Source: Odontesthes bonariensis (lineage: Eukaryota; Chordata; Actinopteri; Atheriniformes; Atherinopsidae). From it: DNA of 64,000 bases. Under the pieces are notes generated by a model. The model worked only from the letters and a program-made list of their open reading frames with translations, did no database searches and was not told the origin of the DNA. How positions within the stretch are numbered: the first letter of the stretch is position 1; every line of letters starts with the position of its first letter. This document shows, in pieces, positions 1 through 21,600 of this stretch. The stretch covers positions 25,715,390-25,779,389 of the forward strand of contig NC_134511.1 of NCBI RefSeq assembly GCF_027942865.1, given 5' to 3'. A program made the position numbers and the translations under genes.

Positions 1-244
1 CTTTAACATGTAATTTTATTGGAATCTGTTTTAAAGTAACTTTAAAGTACAACACTAGTCAACTTTCATGGCATCAGTTTTCAGCATTTTTATATATAAC
101 AAATTATATGGATATAAAAAGAGTCTTAGAGTCAGAATTTACAAGAAACACAAAGCCAGTGCAACATTTTGTTGTATTGTGGAAATGGTAAATTGTAAGG
201 GTATAAATGCTGGACCTTTCTGCATTTGTTGTTTGTGTTTACAG

Positions 245-4193
<3,949 letters not shown>

Positions 4194-4621
4194 CAAAAAC
4201 TGAAACCCATACATTGATCAATCCTTTTATTTGATGCGGACACCTGTCCGACGAAGAGTGAAGCAGCTGCTTTCGCACTGAAACCAGGGCTGAGATGGAA
4301 CAAGACTCATGAGAACTGAACCTGATCCGGATCATGACTGAACGCACTGTCGTTCATGAATGAATGAGCCACTTATTGTGTGTCAGATGTCGTTTGTGTG
4401 TGCATTGTTTAAACACAGTAAAAAACATTTTGTACTTGTTACATTTCTTTGGCCTCTTGTATGTTGCATTGTTTTGAATTTGGAGGTCTACTCTAAGTTT
4501 TAAAACCAGGTTTACATTGTACACTTTAGTACAGATAGGATAGGATCAGAGGGATAGCAGGACAGGTATATGACATTTTTATGAAGAATGAAGGAGCCAT
4601 TGGTATGGAAGTTGAAGAAAA

Positions 4622-4956
4622 AAATTCAACTTCAAAAAGTTCAGTGGAAAAAGAACCAGACTCAACATCGGGGTAAACAGGGAGAAGCAATCGATCCCTG
4701 TCTCAATTCAACGGCAGTCAATCAAGTTCCGCTCCATTGGACAGATCAGCCATGTCCACCAACGCGGGTGATGGTGCTTCGGTGAGTGACTTTACTTTAT
4801 TTGCCATTTGTGTTATATCTATTGAGCTGATCTGTCCAATGGAGCGTAACTTGATTGACTGCCGTTGAATTGAGACAGGGATCGATTGCTAATCCCTATT
4901 TACCCGGATGTTGAGTCTGGTTCTTTTTCCATTGAATTTTTAGATGTTGAATTTTT
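4622..4956. repeat. Foldback element with ~130-bp inverted arms between gtf2h2 and dhfr
   Basis: Arm 4622-4750 is the reverse complement of 4826-4956 with few mismatches (for example CAATCGATCCCTGTCTCAAT and its reverse), separated by a 75-bp centre. The transcript or single strand would form a long hairpin. No coding capacity. It ends 322 bp before the dhfr ATG. A MITE/foldback transposon is likely; no convincing target duplication was found. Confidence 0.85.
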
Positions 4957-5196
4957 TTACTTATTATTACTTTTTTATTTATTTTTTACACTGTTGGTTT
5001 TTCAAATTCAAAGTCTAATTTTGATGCTGTAAAAATTCAATATTAGAAATTCGTATTCAAACTCTGGTGGCACAGAAAAACTTCCATACGTTGGACTCCA
5101 CGAGGCGGCAGTGATGAAATGTGATGGAAAATATCTAATCTGCCCTAAAGTCAGCGAGAGAGCGAACCGTCATTTCCGGTGAGTCTGTGACATCTG

Positions 5197-5207
5197 TTGG
5201 CGGGAAA
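5197..5207 (+). promoter_or_regulatory. E2F-type binding site upstream of dhfr
   Basis: TTGGCGGGAAA lies 71 bp before the dhfr ATG and matches the E2F consensus. Mammalian DHFR promoters are classic E2F targets at the G1/S boundary, so a role in cell-cycle control is likely. No clear TATA box is seen in the preceding 100 bp, which fits a TATA-less housekeeping promoter. The binding itself is inferred. Confidence 0.7.
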
Positions 5208-5277
5208 TGGTTTAAGTAACCACACAGCTCAGCAGACAGGACGGTAGCCGGTAGCGAAGCTGCAGGGACCGCAAACA

Positions 5278-10768
<5,491 letters not shown>

Positions 10769-10869
10769 TGTGGCATTGCAGGGGAATCCATGGGTATAAT
10801 TTGAATTATGCATTTTTGATTTGTTATTTTTGTCAGAATTGAAATAAATGGTTTCCAAGCTATTTGAAC

Positions 10870-11289
10870 CATTTTATTTTAGTATGCTGCTTGGTCTCAG
10901 TCCACCTGCCACTGGGTTGTGGATAAACTCCTGGTACTTCTGAGTGATAATCGGGCCCTCAGTTTTCTGAAGTGCAGCACAAGACGATGGCTCGTTTTTT
11001 AAAATGTATACTTTTTTTTTAATCGCATTCATAGTTCAGGGGGGATATTTTGACAAAAATGTGTAGTTAAAATAAGTTTGGAGGTCAAACTTCTTTCATG
11101 TCAGTGAAAGAACATATTCTGGTGAAAATTTGTAATTTCATGGTTGCATACGGTCTTGTTTCCACAGAAAGCTGGGACAATATGTAAAATATCAATAAAA
11201 ACTGATGCTTTGCAAGTCTTCCACCAATCCATCCATCTTCTACACCCATTTAACCTGTTTCCTGCTTAGGGTTGCAAAGGAGGGAGGAC
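10870..11289. other. Intergenic, no gene seen
   Basis: AT-rich sequence after dhfr. A short piece near 11227-11275 resembles the dispersed repeat at 35200-35335. Nothing else recognised. Confidence 0.6.
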
Positions 11290-11830
11290 TTACACTGTAT
11301 TGCCAAAAGTATTCACTCAACCATCCAAATAATCACATTCAGGTGTTCCAATCACTTCCATGGCCGCAGGTGTATAAATTCAAGCACCTCTGCATGCAGA
11401 CTGCTTCTACAAACATTTGTGAAAGAATGGCTCACTCTCAGGAGCTTAGTGAATTCCAGCATGGTACCATGATAGGATGTCACCTGTGCAAAAAGTCCAG
11501 TTGTGAAATTTCCTCTCTAAATATTCCAGTCAGCTGTGTTATAACAAAGTGGAAGCGCCTGGGAACGACAGCAACGGCCAGGTAAAATGACAGAGCGGGG
11601 TCAGCGGATGCTGAGGCTCATAGTGCGCAGAGGTCTCCAACTTTCTGCAGAGTCAATCGCTACAGACCTCCAACCTTCATGTGGCCTTCAGATTAGCTGA
11701 AGAACAGTGCGTAGAGAGCTTCATGGAATGGGTTTCCATGGCAACTGCATCCCAGCCATACATCACCAAGTGCAATGCAAAGCGTCGGATGCAGTGGTGT
11801 AAAGCACGCCGCCGCTGGACTCAGTGTTAA
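11290..11830 (+). mobile_element. Tc1-like transposon remnant
   Basis: The left end reads TACACTGTATTGCCAAAAGT, a well-known fish repeat start. Frame-shifted pieces of a Tc1-type helix-turn-helix transposase follow: AHSQELSEFQHGTMIGCHLC, ITKWKRLGTTATAR, MTERGQRMLRLIVRR, LQLSAESIATDLQPSCGLQI and ELHGMGFHG. The DDE catalytic half is missing, so it is a dead 5' fragment. It lies between the convergent dhfr and fam151b genes. Confidence 0.85.
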
Positions 11831-12480
11831 AGGTTGCCGACCTCCACTGCTCCAAAGAGCCATTTGGACCCGGTTTCCACAGAAGAAAACACTACTAAAC
11901 TATAGTGTGTTGCTTACGAAATCCATGAAGTGCTACAGAGAAAATGCCATTTTATTTATGTAATGAACACATTTTGAACTCTTAATAATATAATAAAGAA
12001 AAACATAAAATTCCATTCAATTGGATACTTTTTAATCCAAGCCGCAGCATAAGGAGGAAAGCCGCATGCGGGGCTGTCGACCCCTGAGCTGGAGAGCATC
12101 GGCAGGGAGACGGATGTTTAGCTTTCCCTCTACATGTCTCAAAACAAAGAGTTTCTTTTTGTCAATGCTAAAGCTTTTTGTGAACCTTTCCTGTAAATTC
12201 CAAATCATCCTGCAACACAAAGGCATTTGTGGATATGTAAATATGATCAAAGGCATGCTATCTTATGATTTACTGTTATATACAGCAGTATTAAATAGTG
12301 GTATATTTATCATTATATGAAATTGTTTATTTTAATAAATAAAGTTACATCTCGTGTCCTCAAATATACAATAGCCCAAAGGGCTCTTTACTACCCAATC
12401 ACAAAAACCTAACATTTCCTCGTGGACAAAAGTAATCCGTTAGTAACACAAAAATCACACAGGTAGGATTCATTGTCAGA
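11831..12480. other. Intergenic, possible repeat shared with 32080-32400
   Basis: No supported gene. It shares AATATGATCAAAGGCATGCT with 32344-32363, so both probably carry pieces of one dispersed repeat family that I cannot name. Confidence 0.5.
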
Positions 12481-12605
12481 TAATTAAGATTTATTGTACA
12501 GTACAATGACTACATTAGGAAGCACTGTAGCAGTATAAACATCTGTTTGAAAGGTGTGCTCTTTCTCAAGCACGTCAGTCTTCTGTGAAACAACATTCAG
12601 ACATT

Positions 12606-15600
12606 TCAGTTATGGTCATGTGACGTCATACTGAGCTCGGTTCTGAGAGTGTTTGGTAGGTCATAATAGATCCTGCTCATGTCAAACTTTTCTCTGTAGG
12701 GCAGCAAATCCTGAAGTGCAAAGTCATCATTTTGGCCAGTCCATACTGTGAGAGTGTACCTGTGAACGACATGAGAAAACATCAATTTAATTAATAAACA
12801 CCTGAGCACAAACGTATACCTAGTTTAGAAACCTCAGCTGAACCCCCCACCTCTCCCGTACTATTTTGTGGCAACCATATTTTCACTAGTGAAGGTACAA
12901 AAATATAAGAGGTTAATTAGACCGGAGCAAACTGGCAGCTGACAGGGATCACTGCAAAAAAAAATTAAAACATGACAACATCATGGCCACAGAGGCAGGA
13001 GTTTGCAAGAGGAATTTGAGATTACTCGCACTTCGACTTAACAGTGCTGAAATAATGCAGGATTGACAACCTTCACAAAGACGGCTCACCACACCCACAT
13101 GTGAGATACAAATAAATAGAAACTGGATGGATTCAAGTGCTGTTGAGCCGACGCACAAATTTGAGCATTTTTGTTTCACATGGAAGGCCAGCTTCACACC
13201 AAGAAAGTCACCTGCGTTTCATTTGTTTTGGCACAGCACGACTGCAGCACAGCACCATCTTTTTTTAATTCAGCATTTCTATAGGAATAGCCATAAATAC
13301 AGATTACAGACACTTGGAAAGGCTGGGTCGCCTCCCGGCTTCATGCATGGGACATTTACTTCTCAGACAATTGGCAGGAATATGACTGATCTTTGATTTG
13401 GTGAGTGTAACCCCTCTTTGGCTGATGAGGTCACTCGTAATAGTGGTAGGCCGAGATTTCAGTTTCTTACAGGTTGGACCAGTTATCAGAGTTCTAGAGT
13501 CGCTCGTGGAGCCCAGGGTGGAACAGCAACATCAACCACACTCACAAAAAATTTAGGTTTCAAGAATATATTGTCGGTCATCAGAGGAACAGTATGACAA
13601 CAAGGCAATAGTACCAATTGAATAAGAAAATGAATAAAGTGAATAAAACAAGAAAAAGAAAGGGAAACAACATGTGTGTGCTTTGTTGTAGTGTATAGTC
13701 TTTTTTACTGAGCTCAGTTCTTTTTATTTCGTTGGGGCCCTTTAGTCTGCGTTTCTCGAGTGTCCTACCACACCACAGGTGAAGAAGGGAAGTACGGCTC
13801 TGGCTCGCCATCCTTTTCTGAGTCCGGTCTCTCCAGCAGGAGATCAAGAAGCCATCCACTCAGTCGACGGTGGCTCTCTCGACATAAATTAAATCCCACA
13901 AAAAAAAACCTGCCCGCCAAGCAGAAAACAAACTGAGAACTCTGTGGCTCAGTTATGGGTGAGCTCCGTGGCTCAGTAACTGCATCTGTTCGCAAGATTT
14001 TTGTGCAATTCATGGTTAATATAACTCAAAAAGTGAAGGCATGAAAGTAGCCCAGCTGTGACTCAAGATCAGTCACATTCAGTTGCCGAAATCACTTAAA
14101 AATCACTTATTACTGTTCATCAGCTGCATTTACACACTCAAACTAAGGTGAAAGGTGGATTATTGCTGATATATCAGGTCAATATGATGACCAACAAATG
14201 TTTTCACTGTGTATTTAAGTTGAGAACCACTTTCTGGTGCTTACCTCGTGTGAAAAATAGGTACCACGCTGCAGTTCTAGATGGCTCATGGCTGCAGCCA
14301 GAGTGAATGCTCTAATCTGTAAGCATGGGAGCTGAAAAGAAAATCCATACATGCCACAGTCCTGGTGTGTAGGCGCCCAGTGGTACTGAACAGAAATGAA
14401 ACAATGCTGACGGGACTGACAGGCTCAATGAGCTGATATTCAGCTTACCTGTCTGACTGCTGCAGCAGCCATGAAAGTTGGGAGAAGGACTGGGCCAGCA
14501 GGGCAGCACGGACTGGAAAAGTGACTGGATGTGTAAGACTTCTACACTTCTCCTCCATGGTACGCACCATATCCCAGGAGTAACCTGTAGAAACACAAGA
14601 TGTAAACATAAGACATTCATAAATGTCTTCAACTATCATGGGGGTTGAGGCCTGGTGTCTTAATCAGCGGTTCCAGAAAACTCCACTGTCCAAAATCTTG
14701 AAAAAAAATACTTTTCGTACTTCCTTTACTTTATTGCGCCACTCATGTGCATCTCCAAATATTTTCTACTGAAGTTAATGGGTAGTCCCTTTAAAGAGCA
14801 TTCACATGCCTTACTAAACAATGTTTGATTGCACAACAAAGTCAAATCTTTCATTCCTTCATGGATGAAGATATTGTTTCAAGTTTCAAAATGGAGGTGA
14901 AAGCAGAAGTTGTACAAGCAGACCCAAGAGAGATCTATATATTCCTGCAATAATAAGTTAATAATGAATTTAGATTAGAAATCAGGCAGAAGTCATTTAA
15001 GCAACACGATACCAGGTTATAAAGTCTGATAACAGGATGTTAGATAAAACCATTTCCTTTGTATAGCTATCAATTCTCACAATTTGTTAGACAAACAGTT
15101 CATGACAGTTACATTTTATTTACATCGTACCAATTCCCAATAAAGATGATCTCAATGGCACTTAAAAGATACAGTACAATTCAATCCAGTTCCCAAATCC
15201 AAAATTAGCTTAATTCAAATCTAATGATGATGATAAATAAAAAGTTGCCTAGCAAAGGAAACCAAAGGATTGTATTAAATGATCTCTTCAGTTCAGTCCC
15301 CCATCCTGAGTGTGCACGAGGTGACAGTAGAGGGGAAAACAGCAATGAAATAAAAATCTGAATCAGGCTTATTCCTCTTTGCATCCGTCTGTCCTGCTGA
15401 GTGATTCCCAACACTTTTACATGTAAATATGAACTAAATCAAAACACACAAGTTGGCCAATGTAATTCTGTAAGATGACATACTGACGTATAAAACACAG
15501 GAACTCTTACATAACAAAACCAGGAGACAGTTCCATCAGATTTGTGGGAGGGGGGGGGGGGTTATTGGACTGCATTCTGTGGGCCTGGAGCTTCTCTGTG

Positions 15601-18600
15601 ATAGCAGTTGTATTGGTTGTGCCTGAAAACCTTGCTTTCCTGGAAATGCATCTGCTCCACAGGGTCTGCTGTCTTGGGAAAAGTTTTGACAAAGATACCT
15701 CTGTCCTCAATATACTTTGTTGATGGTGAATGGGTAATCTTACAATGAGATCTTTAAGATATGATGGAGCTCGGTCATTAAGAGCTTTATATGTGAGGAG
15801 AAGAATCTTAAATTCTATTCTGAATTTAACAGGGAGCCAATGAAGAGAAGCTAAAACTGGAGAAATATGATCTCTCCTGTTAGTTCTCATCAGAACTCTG
15901 GCTGCAGCATTTTGGATCAGCTGAAGGCTTTTCAGAGAATATGTAGGACAGCCCAATAATAAAGAATTACAGTAGTCCAATCTTGAAGTAACAAATGCAT
16001 GGAGCAGTTTTTCTGCATCACTCTGAGACAAGATGTTCCTGATTTGAACAATATTACCAAGGTGAAAGATAAACCTGTTTTATAAGCGAGTCAAATGATA
16101 AATTCTGGTAAAAAATAACTCCAAGGTTCCTCACTGTAGAACCAGAAGCCAAGGAAATACCATCCAGAGTAACTATATAGCTAGATAGTTTCTCCCTAAA
16201 GCGTCCAAAGATAACGACTTCACCTACACTTCAGCTCTAAATGTTTGTCAACTGATTTTTTTTTTTACTTTGGTATCCATCTATTACAACAGCATATTTT
16301 AAATAATAATCCCTTGGGGGATTATCAGATATGATTCAATTGAATTTAATCTCCACCCATCTTCACCTGGGTTATCTATTGCAGCCGTCCATCCTGTTGT
16401 CCAGCCAAGTGACAGCACGGTGTGAGTGGGCAGAGCCGTTACAGCAGAGAGGAAAGCCTGAGAATCCAGAGGTGTGGCCTGACCCCCCGGACCACACAGG
16501 ATATCTGCATTGATCCACACTGGGCAGCTTTGCTCAGCCAGCAACTCTCCCAGCAGAGCTAGGGATTGGGACACTGCCTCCAGGCTGCATGAAAACCAGA
16601 ACACAGCATTACACACAACCACAGTCTCAGGAGGAATAAAGGCTGGCTCCCACCTCTTAAAGTCTAGTTTTATTCCCTTGTTGTGCTCCTTCACTGCCTC
16701 CAGCCACTCCTTCAGAGTGACGTCGCTATCTGTGTCAGGAGGATGTGCCATGATTGGCTCTTTGGACATGATTATGTCAGCTTCAATCATATGGGAGGGA
16801 CCTGAGGATAGAAAAAAATAAAAAAAACTCAGGGTCTCATTTATAAGTTTTGGTACTTGCTTTATACTGAAATAGTTTTTCATCGCCTCATTTTTCATTG
16901 ACCCGACAAACATGATCACACCATAAATGTGTTCTGGATTCTATGATCCATCAGTTTCTGTGAACCAAACCAAATTTCAATTGTAGCCCGTGTGTTACAC
17001 AAGTTGGAACAAACTTTTTATTTAGTCCTAATAGTAGTTCAATTAAGATTTGATGACTATTGTACTATTGCGCACTTATAGCTTGACTCAAATGTGTTCA
17101 GAGACAGACTTTGGTGGATGGTTCAGAATAATTTTTTTATTTTTTATTTGGGCAGTTGTTAGTAGAGTTTCTCTGGGCAGATATTTTGATATCCTCAGTA
17201 CCAGGAGGCAAACAAAGGAGGCTGGAATCAATGAGGCCAAACTGTGTAAAAGGGTCATACAGCTTGTATGCCAAAGACGGAAGACAAAGAGGCCAGTCGC
17301 GTTCTATACCCATAAGTAGGTGAAAACCAACACGCCTGTCTTCAGGTTCTGTTTTTCAACAAATGGTTTCTTGAAAGTTCTCCCAGACTTTCTGGAGCCA
17401 AGCTGACGTATGTATCTCTAAGGTTCAGATTAAGAGATCAGATTTATTGGTCATGCATACACAGGGAAATCTCCTCGGCTTTTAACCCATCCAGGTTGGC
17501 ACCTGTTGACACACTCGTGCTCATGCAGGGTCACACACTCAGAGACAGATGTCACACACTGGAGCACTGGGCAGCCAATCACAGCGCCCGGGGAGCATCG
17601 GGGTACGGTGCCTTGCTCAAGGGCACCTCGGCCGTGACAAGGAGGTGGACGGACACCCCTCCAGCTGTCAGTTCCACCAATCTTTGAGTCTTTTTAGGGA
17701 GCTCTCCTCTTAGAAAATTTAAATCTGGTAAATACTGAGATGAAGAGTAAGTGCGATTCCATGTGCCTGTGGGTCAAATGTGGAAAGTAGTAAATACCTA
17801 ATTACTGTCTGATGCTAGTGGGGGGGCAGCTGGCTCCTGCCGGAGGAAATAAACCTTACCAATCAGAAGGTCGGTGATTGGACTTCTGGCTTAACTGGGC
17901 CACATGTCAAAGTGTACTTGGGCAAGACACTGAAGCCCATGTTGCCTTTGGATGAATCCATCAGTGAATGAATGTGTGTGAATGTAGAAGAAAGCACTGT
18001 GAAAGACCTGCTGTACGAGCGTGTATGCGGATGGGTTAATGCAGCATGTAGTGTTAAAGCGCTTGGAGTGGTCAGCGCGACTAGAAAAGCGCTATACAAG
18101 CACAGTCCATTAACTATTGCCCTGGTTAATGTTCTCAGCTTTTAGTGCAGCAAAGACCAGAGTAGAGCAGCTGCTTCTGATGGGAGACAGGTTGGCTCCA
18201 ACAAACCAACATAGGTTGAAATGGAGTGTTCCACTCCACCTCAGCAATGGCAGTCTTCTTTCAGTCTCTAATTCGGACCCCACAGGGCCGGGTCACCAAT
18301 CGTGGTCATGGACATAAGGAAATTCTTACAGAGTCAGAAGCAACAAGGAGAACTGAGCATGAAGTGGGGGGGGGAGGTGAGAGATTTGTTTTCTCTGTTG
18401 TGTCGACGCCCATGCCTACCTATAGGCCTTCTGTCATTTCTTACGCCAAATACACAACGTTTGCGTTTAGGCTTAAACAGCGTCTGGTTCCATGTCAGAT
18501 GAAAAACGCAAGACAATATCTTATTCTGCCCATTATAGCCTATTTACTAAACTACCGTAGGCATGAGGAAATTGAAACAGGAAAACTTCCGTGTGATATC

Positions 18601-21600
18601 TTTAAAGACTGAAAAGGTTATACAAGCTGGAATGCATGCAGAGAGTAAGAGTGTTTTTTGTTTTGTTTTTTTTCCATGTTGCTGTAACAGAGAATGAGGA
18701 GCAGAGTGTTGGAGGAGGAGAAGGAGGAATTGAAAAGCTAAAAAAAGCTCAAGTGTTATAGGCTTTAGCAGCTATAGGCTGCTTAGATGGCCTATAGCTC
18801 TGATAAACCTGTTGAGGTTCATGCAAATTTGAATAAATGTTCTTATACATCCAGGCTGTGTAGACCGTGCAGACCGAAAAGCAGACCGAGCAGTCCCCTG
18901 CTTCCGAGCAGCAAACACCGTAACAGGTGCAGCTGTCGGCAGCAGGCAGTGATACGAAGGGAGAGAAAATAGGGCCAAGCGATGTGAGGTCTGACTTTTC
19001 CTGGAGAACGATTTTGTGATGCAAATGTATTACTCTTATGAACGCATATTGTTTTGAGAAGCAAGACGCTTTATTTTTGTGGCCCCAGCCAACTAGTCTG
19101 ACTACCTTCATCAACACCAAAACGAGGCCGGAACTCGGCTCACAGGACGCAGCAGGGGGTAAGAAAATGTGCATTAATGATATTGCTAATATGGGAAGTC
19201 ATACAGCTTCATGTCAGAAGAGGCGAACTATCCCTTTAATTCCATCATCCTTTTCTTCACTGCCATGTGCAGATATGACAGAGGACGGCTACCTAAACTT
19301 TACTCCAGCAACACTTGACTCTCTTGTTGACAGCACTATAGTTTCAATGCGTACAGCACTGGACAATGTTGCCCCTCTGAAAAGGAAGGTAATCAGTCAG
19401 AAGAGGTTGGCTCCTTGGTATAATTCACAGCTGCGTGCTTTAAAGCAGACTGCAAGAAAGCTGGAGAGACAGTGGCGTTCCTCTAATTTAGAAGAGTTTC
19501 AATTAGTCTGGAAAGATAGTTTAACAATGTATAAGAAAGCCCTTCGTAAAGCTAGAACTGCTTATTATTCATCATTGATAGAAGAGAATAAGAACAATCC
19601 CAGGTTTAAGTAGAGTATGGCTGTAACAATAGACCTTTTTCTCAAAAGATATTTTAACATAACTGATTGCTCAGTTCCTGCAGCCACCTGCCGACAGCCG
19701 CACCTGTTACGGTGTTTGCTGCTTGGAAGCAGGGGACTGCTCAGTCTGCTCTTCGGTCTGCACAGTTTACACAGCATGCAGTGATACGAAGGTAGAGAGA
19801 AATACCGCCAAGCGATTGGGAGGTCTGACTTTTTCCTGGAGAACGATTTTGTGATGCAAATGTATTACTCTTTTGAACACATATTGTTTTGAGAAGCAAA
19901 ACGCTTTATTTTTGTGGCCCCAGCCAACTAGCCGGACTACCTTCGTCAACACCAAAACGAGGCTGGAACTCGGCTCACAGGACGCAGCAGGGGGTAAGAA
20001 AATGTTCAGAAATGATATTGCTAATATGGGATGTCATACAGCTTCATGTCAGAAGAGGCGAGCTATCCCTTTAAGGCCTTAATTTTTTTCCCCATACGTC
20101 CATTTTTTGGTGGATGGTGTTCTTTTTTTCTCCCTTTAAAGCTATGGTAGGTAATCCTAGAGAGCTAGCAAGATTCGAAAGTGGCCCCTCCTCTAAGCTC
20201 CAACCCCCCCTCCCCATTCCGTCAGTGCTTCATCCAAAGCCACGCCCCCACAAACTTGAACGCGCATCTGACGCTGGGACTCTGCCGACATTACCCCCTC
20301 GCGCGGAGGAGGGAGCCGACAGAGGGGGGCGTAGGCAGAAAGCAGAGGCATCTGATTGGTTTTTTGTAGCGCCCCAATCCGAGATCAGCACCCCGCTGAT
20401 CTCGGATTGGTCAGCTTTTTCTCAGTCATGCAGCTGCCACAGAGGTCTGATTATTTTCGTCCCTTTTTCGAAATACATCTTGTATAGATTTCTCTCAGGA
20501 TAGACGGACCATTTCACCCAGTATTACAAAATGTGTTTCTGAACAGGATTACCAACCATAGCTTTAACTGTTCATTCATTTCAGTTCTCCAGTGCAGGAA
20601 GAGTTGGTGCACTTGTAGTGTAGTGGGCACAGTCTCTGCACACATCTACAAAGAAGCTTGTGTGCATGCAATGACTACATTTAGTTAACCTAGAGCCAAG
20701 CAAACTGTCACACACTTGTGGATGTGGAAAGTAGAACTGAAGATGAAGTCTTCCATTGGGCCGTAAGAGGTAAAGGTGGCCCCTTCTTTAAGTGGACTAC
20801 AGGCTTTATTAATACACCTGTGCTGTCCCCACTCTGACAGGATCACTCCTCCCACAAAGACGCACAAGAAGACGACCTTCTTATCCCCAAATCGCTCGTC
20901 TTTGTTTATTTGTTCTGACCAGAAAGACGTGGCTTCACATCACACCAGCGCGTGCCTGCCAGTTTTGCACCATCAGCTCGAGTCCGTCAAATTTAAAATA
21001 GACCAAATACACCTCTCCACTCATCAACTTTAATCCTCTGTTGCTTTCTAAAGGGAAAGAGGGGCATTTTAAAAGTCATCATCATCTCATAATTCAACCA
21101 TGTAAATCAGCTGCAAAACGAGGCTCTGTGGGCTCCTGTATGAGAACGTAGTGATGATGAATGTGGAGCTATGACCGGATTATTTGAAGTTTTTCTTTCA
21201 ACTTGGCTATGTACGGAAGCCCAGAGCGGAAGTGGTACGTACAACCTTTTTTTTATGGTTTTCTCGAAATAACGAGTTATTTAGCCGATGGTTTTTGAGG
21301 CCACTTTTTCTCCCCAGTCCGCCCCTGTTTATATGTGTTTATATGTATTTCTGGCAAAGGTGTACCCATTTTTACCCCCTTTTCATTGAAAACTGAATAA
21401 AGTAGCCTATGAATCAAACATGGAATGTGGAGCGTTTGTGGAACAATTCTGCTGTGAAAATGCACAAAGCAAATCCCGCTGGTGTGACGAGCATTTGAAG
21501 AATGAAATCAGGTTTAAAGGGGAACTCCGGGGCATTTGAAGCGTGTTTCCATTGCTAGAGGTTGTCAAATAATGATAGTATGACACAGAGAGGTGCGTAT

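Noticed and set aside
12066..12320. Open frame of 84 codons after dhfr, with a partner at 32106-32402
   Set aside because: Only a short nucleotide stretch is shared, and the two predicted proteins differ in frame and content; more likely a non-coding repeat than a gene.
16299..16919. Single 206-codon exon of fam151b
   Set aside because: The frame runs through a 69-bp intron and past both splice sites; homology with the family requires removing 16585-16653 and stopping at 16367.
20114..20503. Plus-strand open frame of 129 codons
   Set aside because: It lies almost entirely inside the TTAA-flanked MITE; the composition explains the lack of stops.
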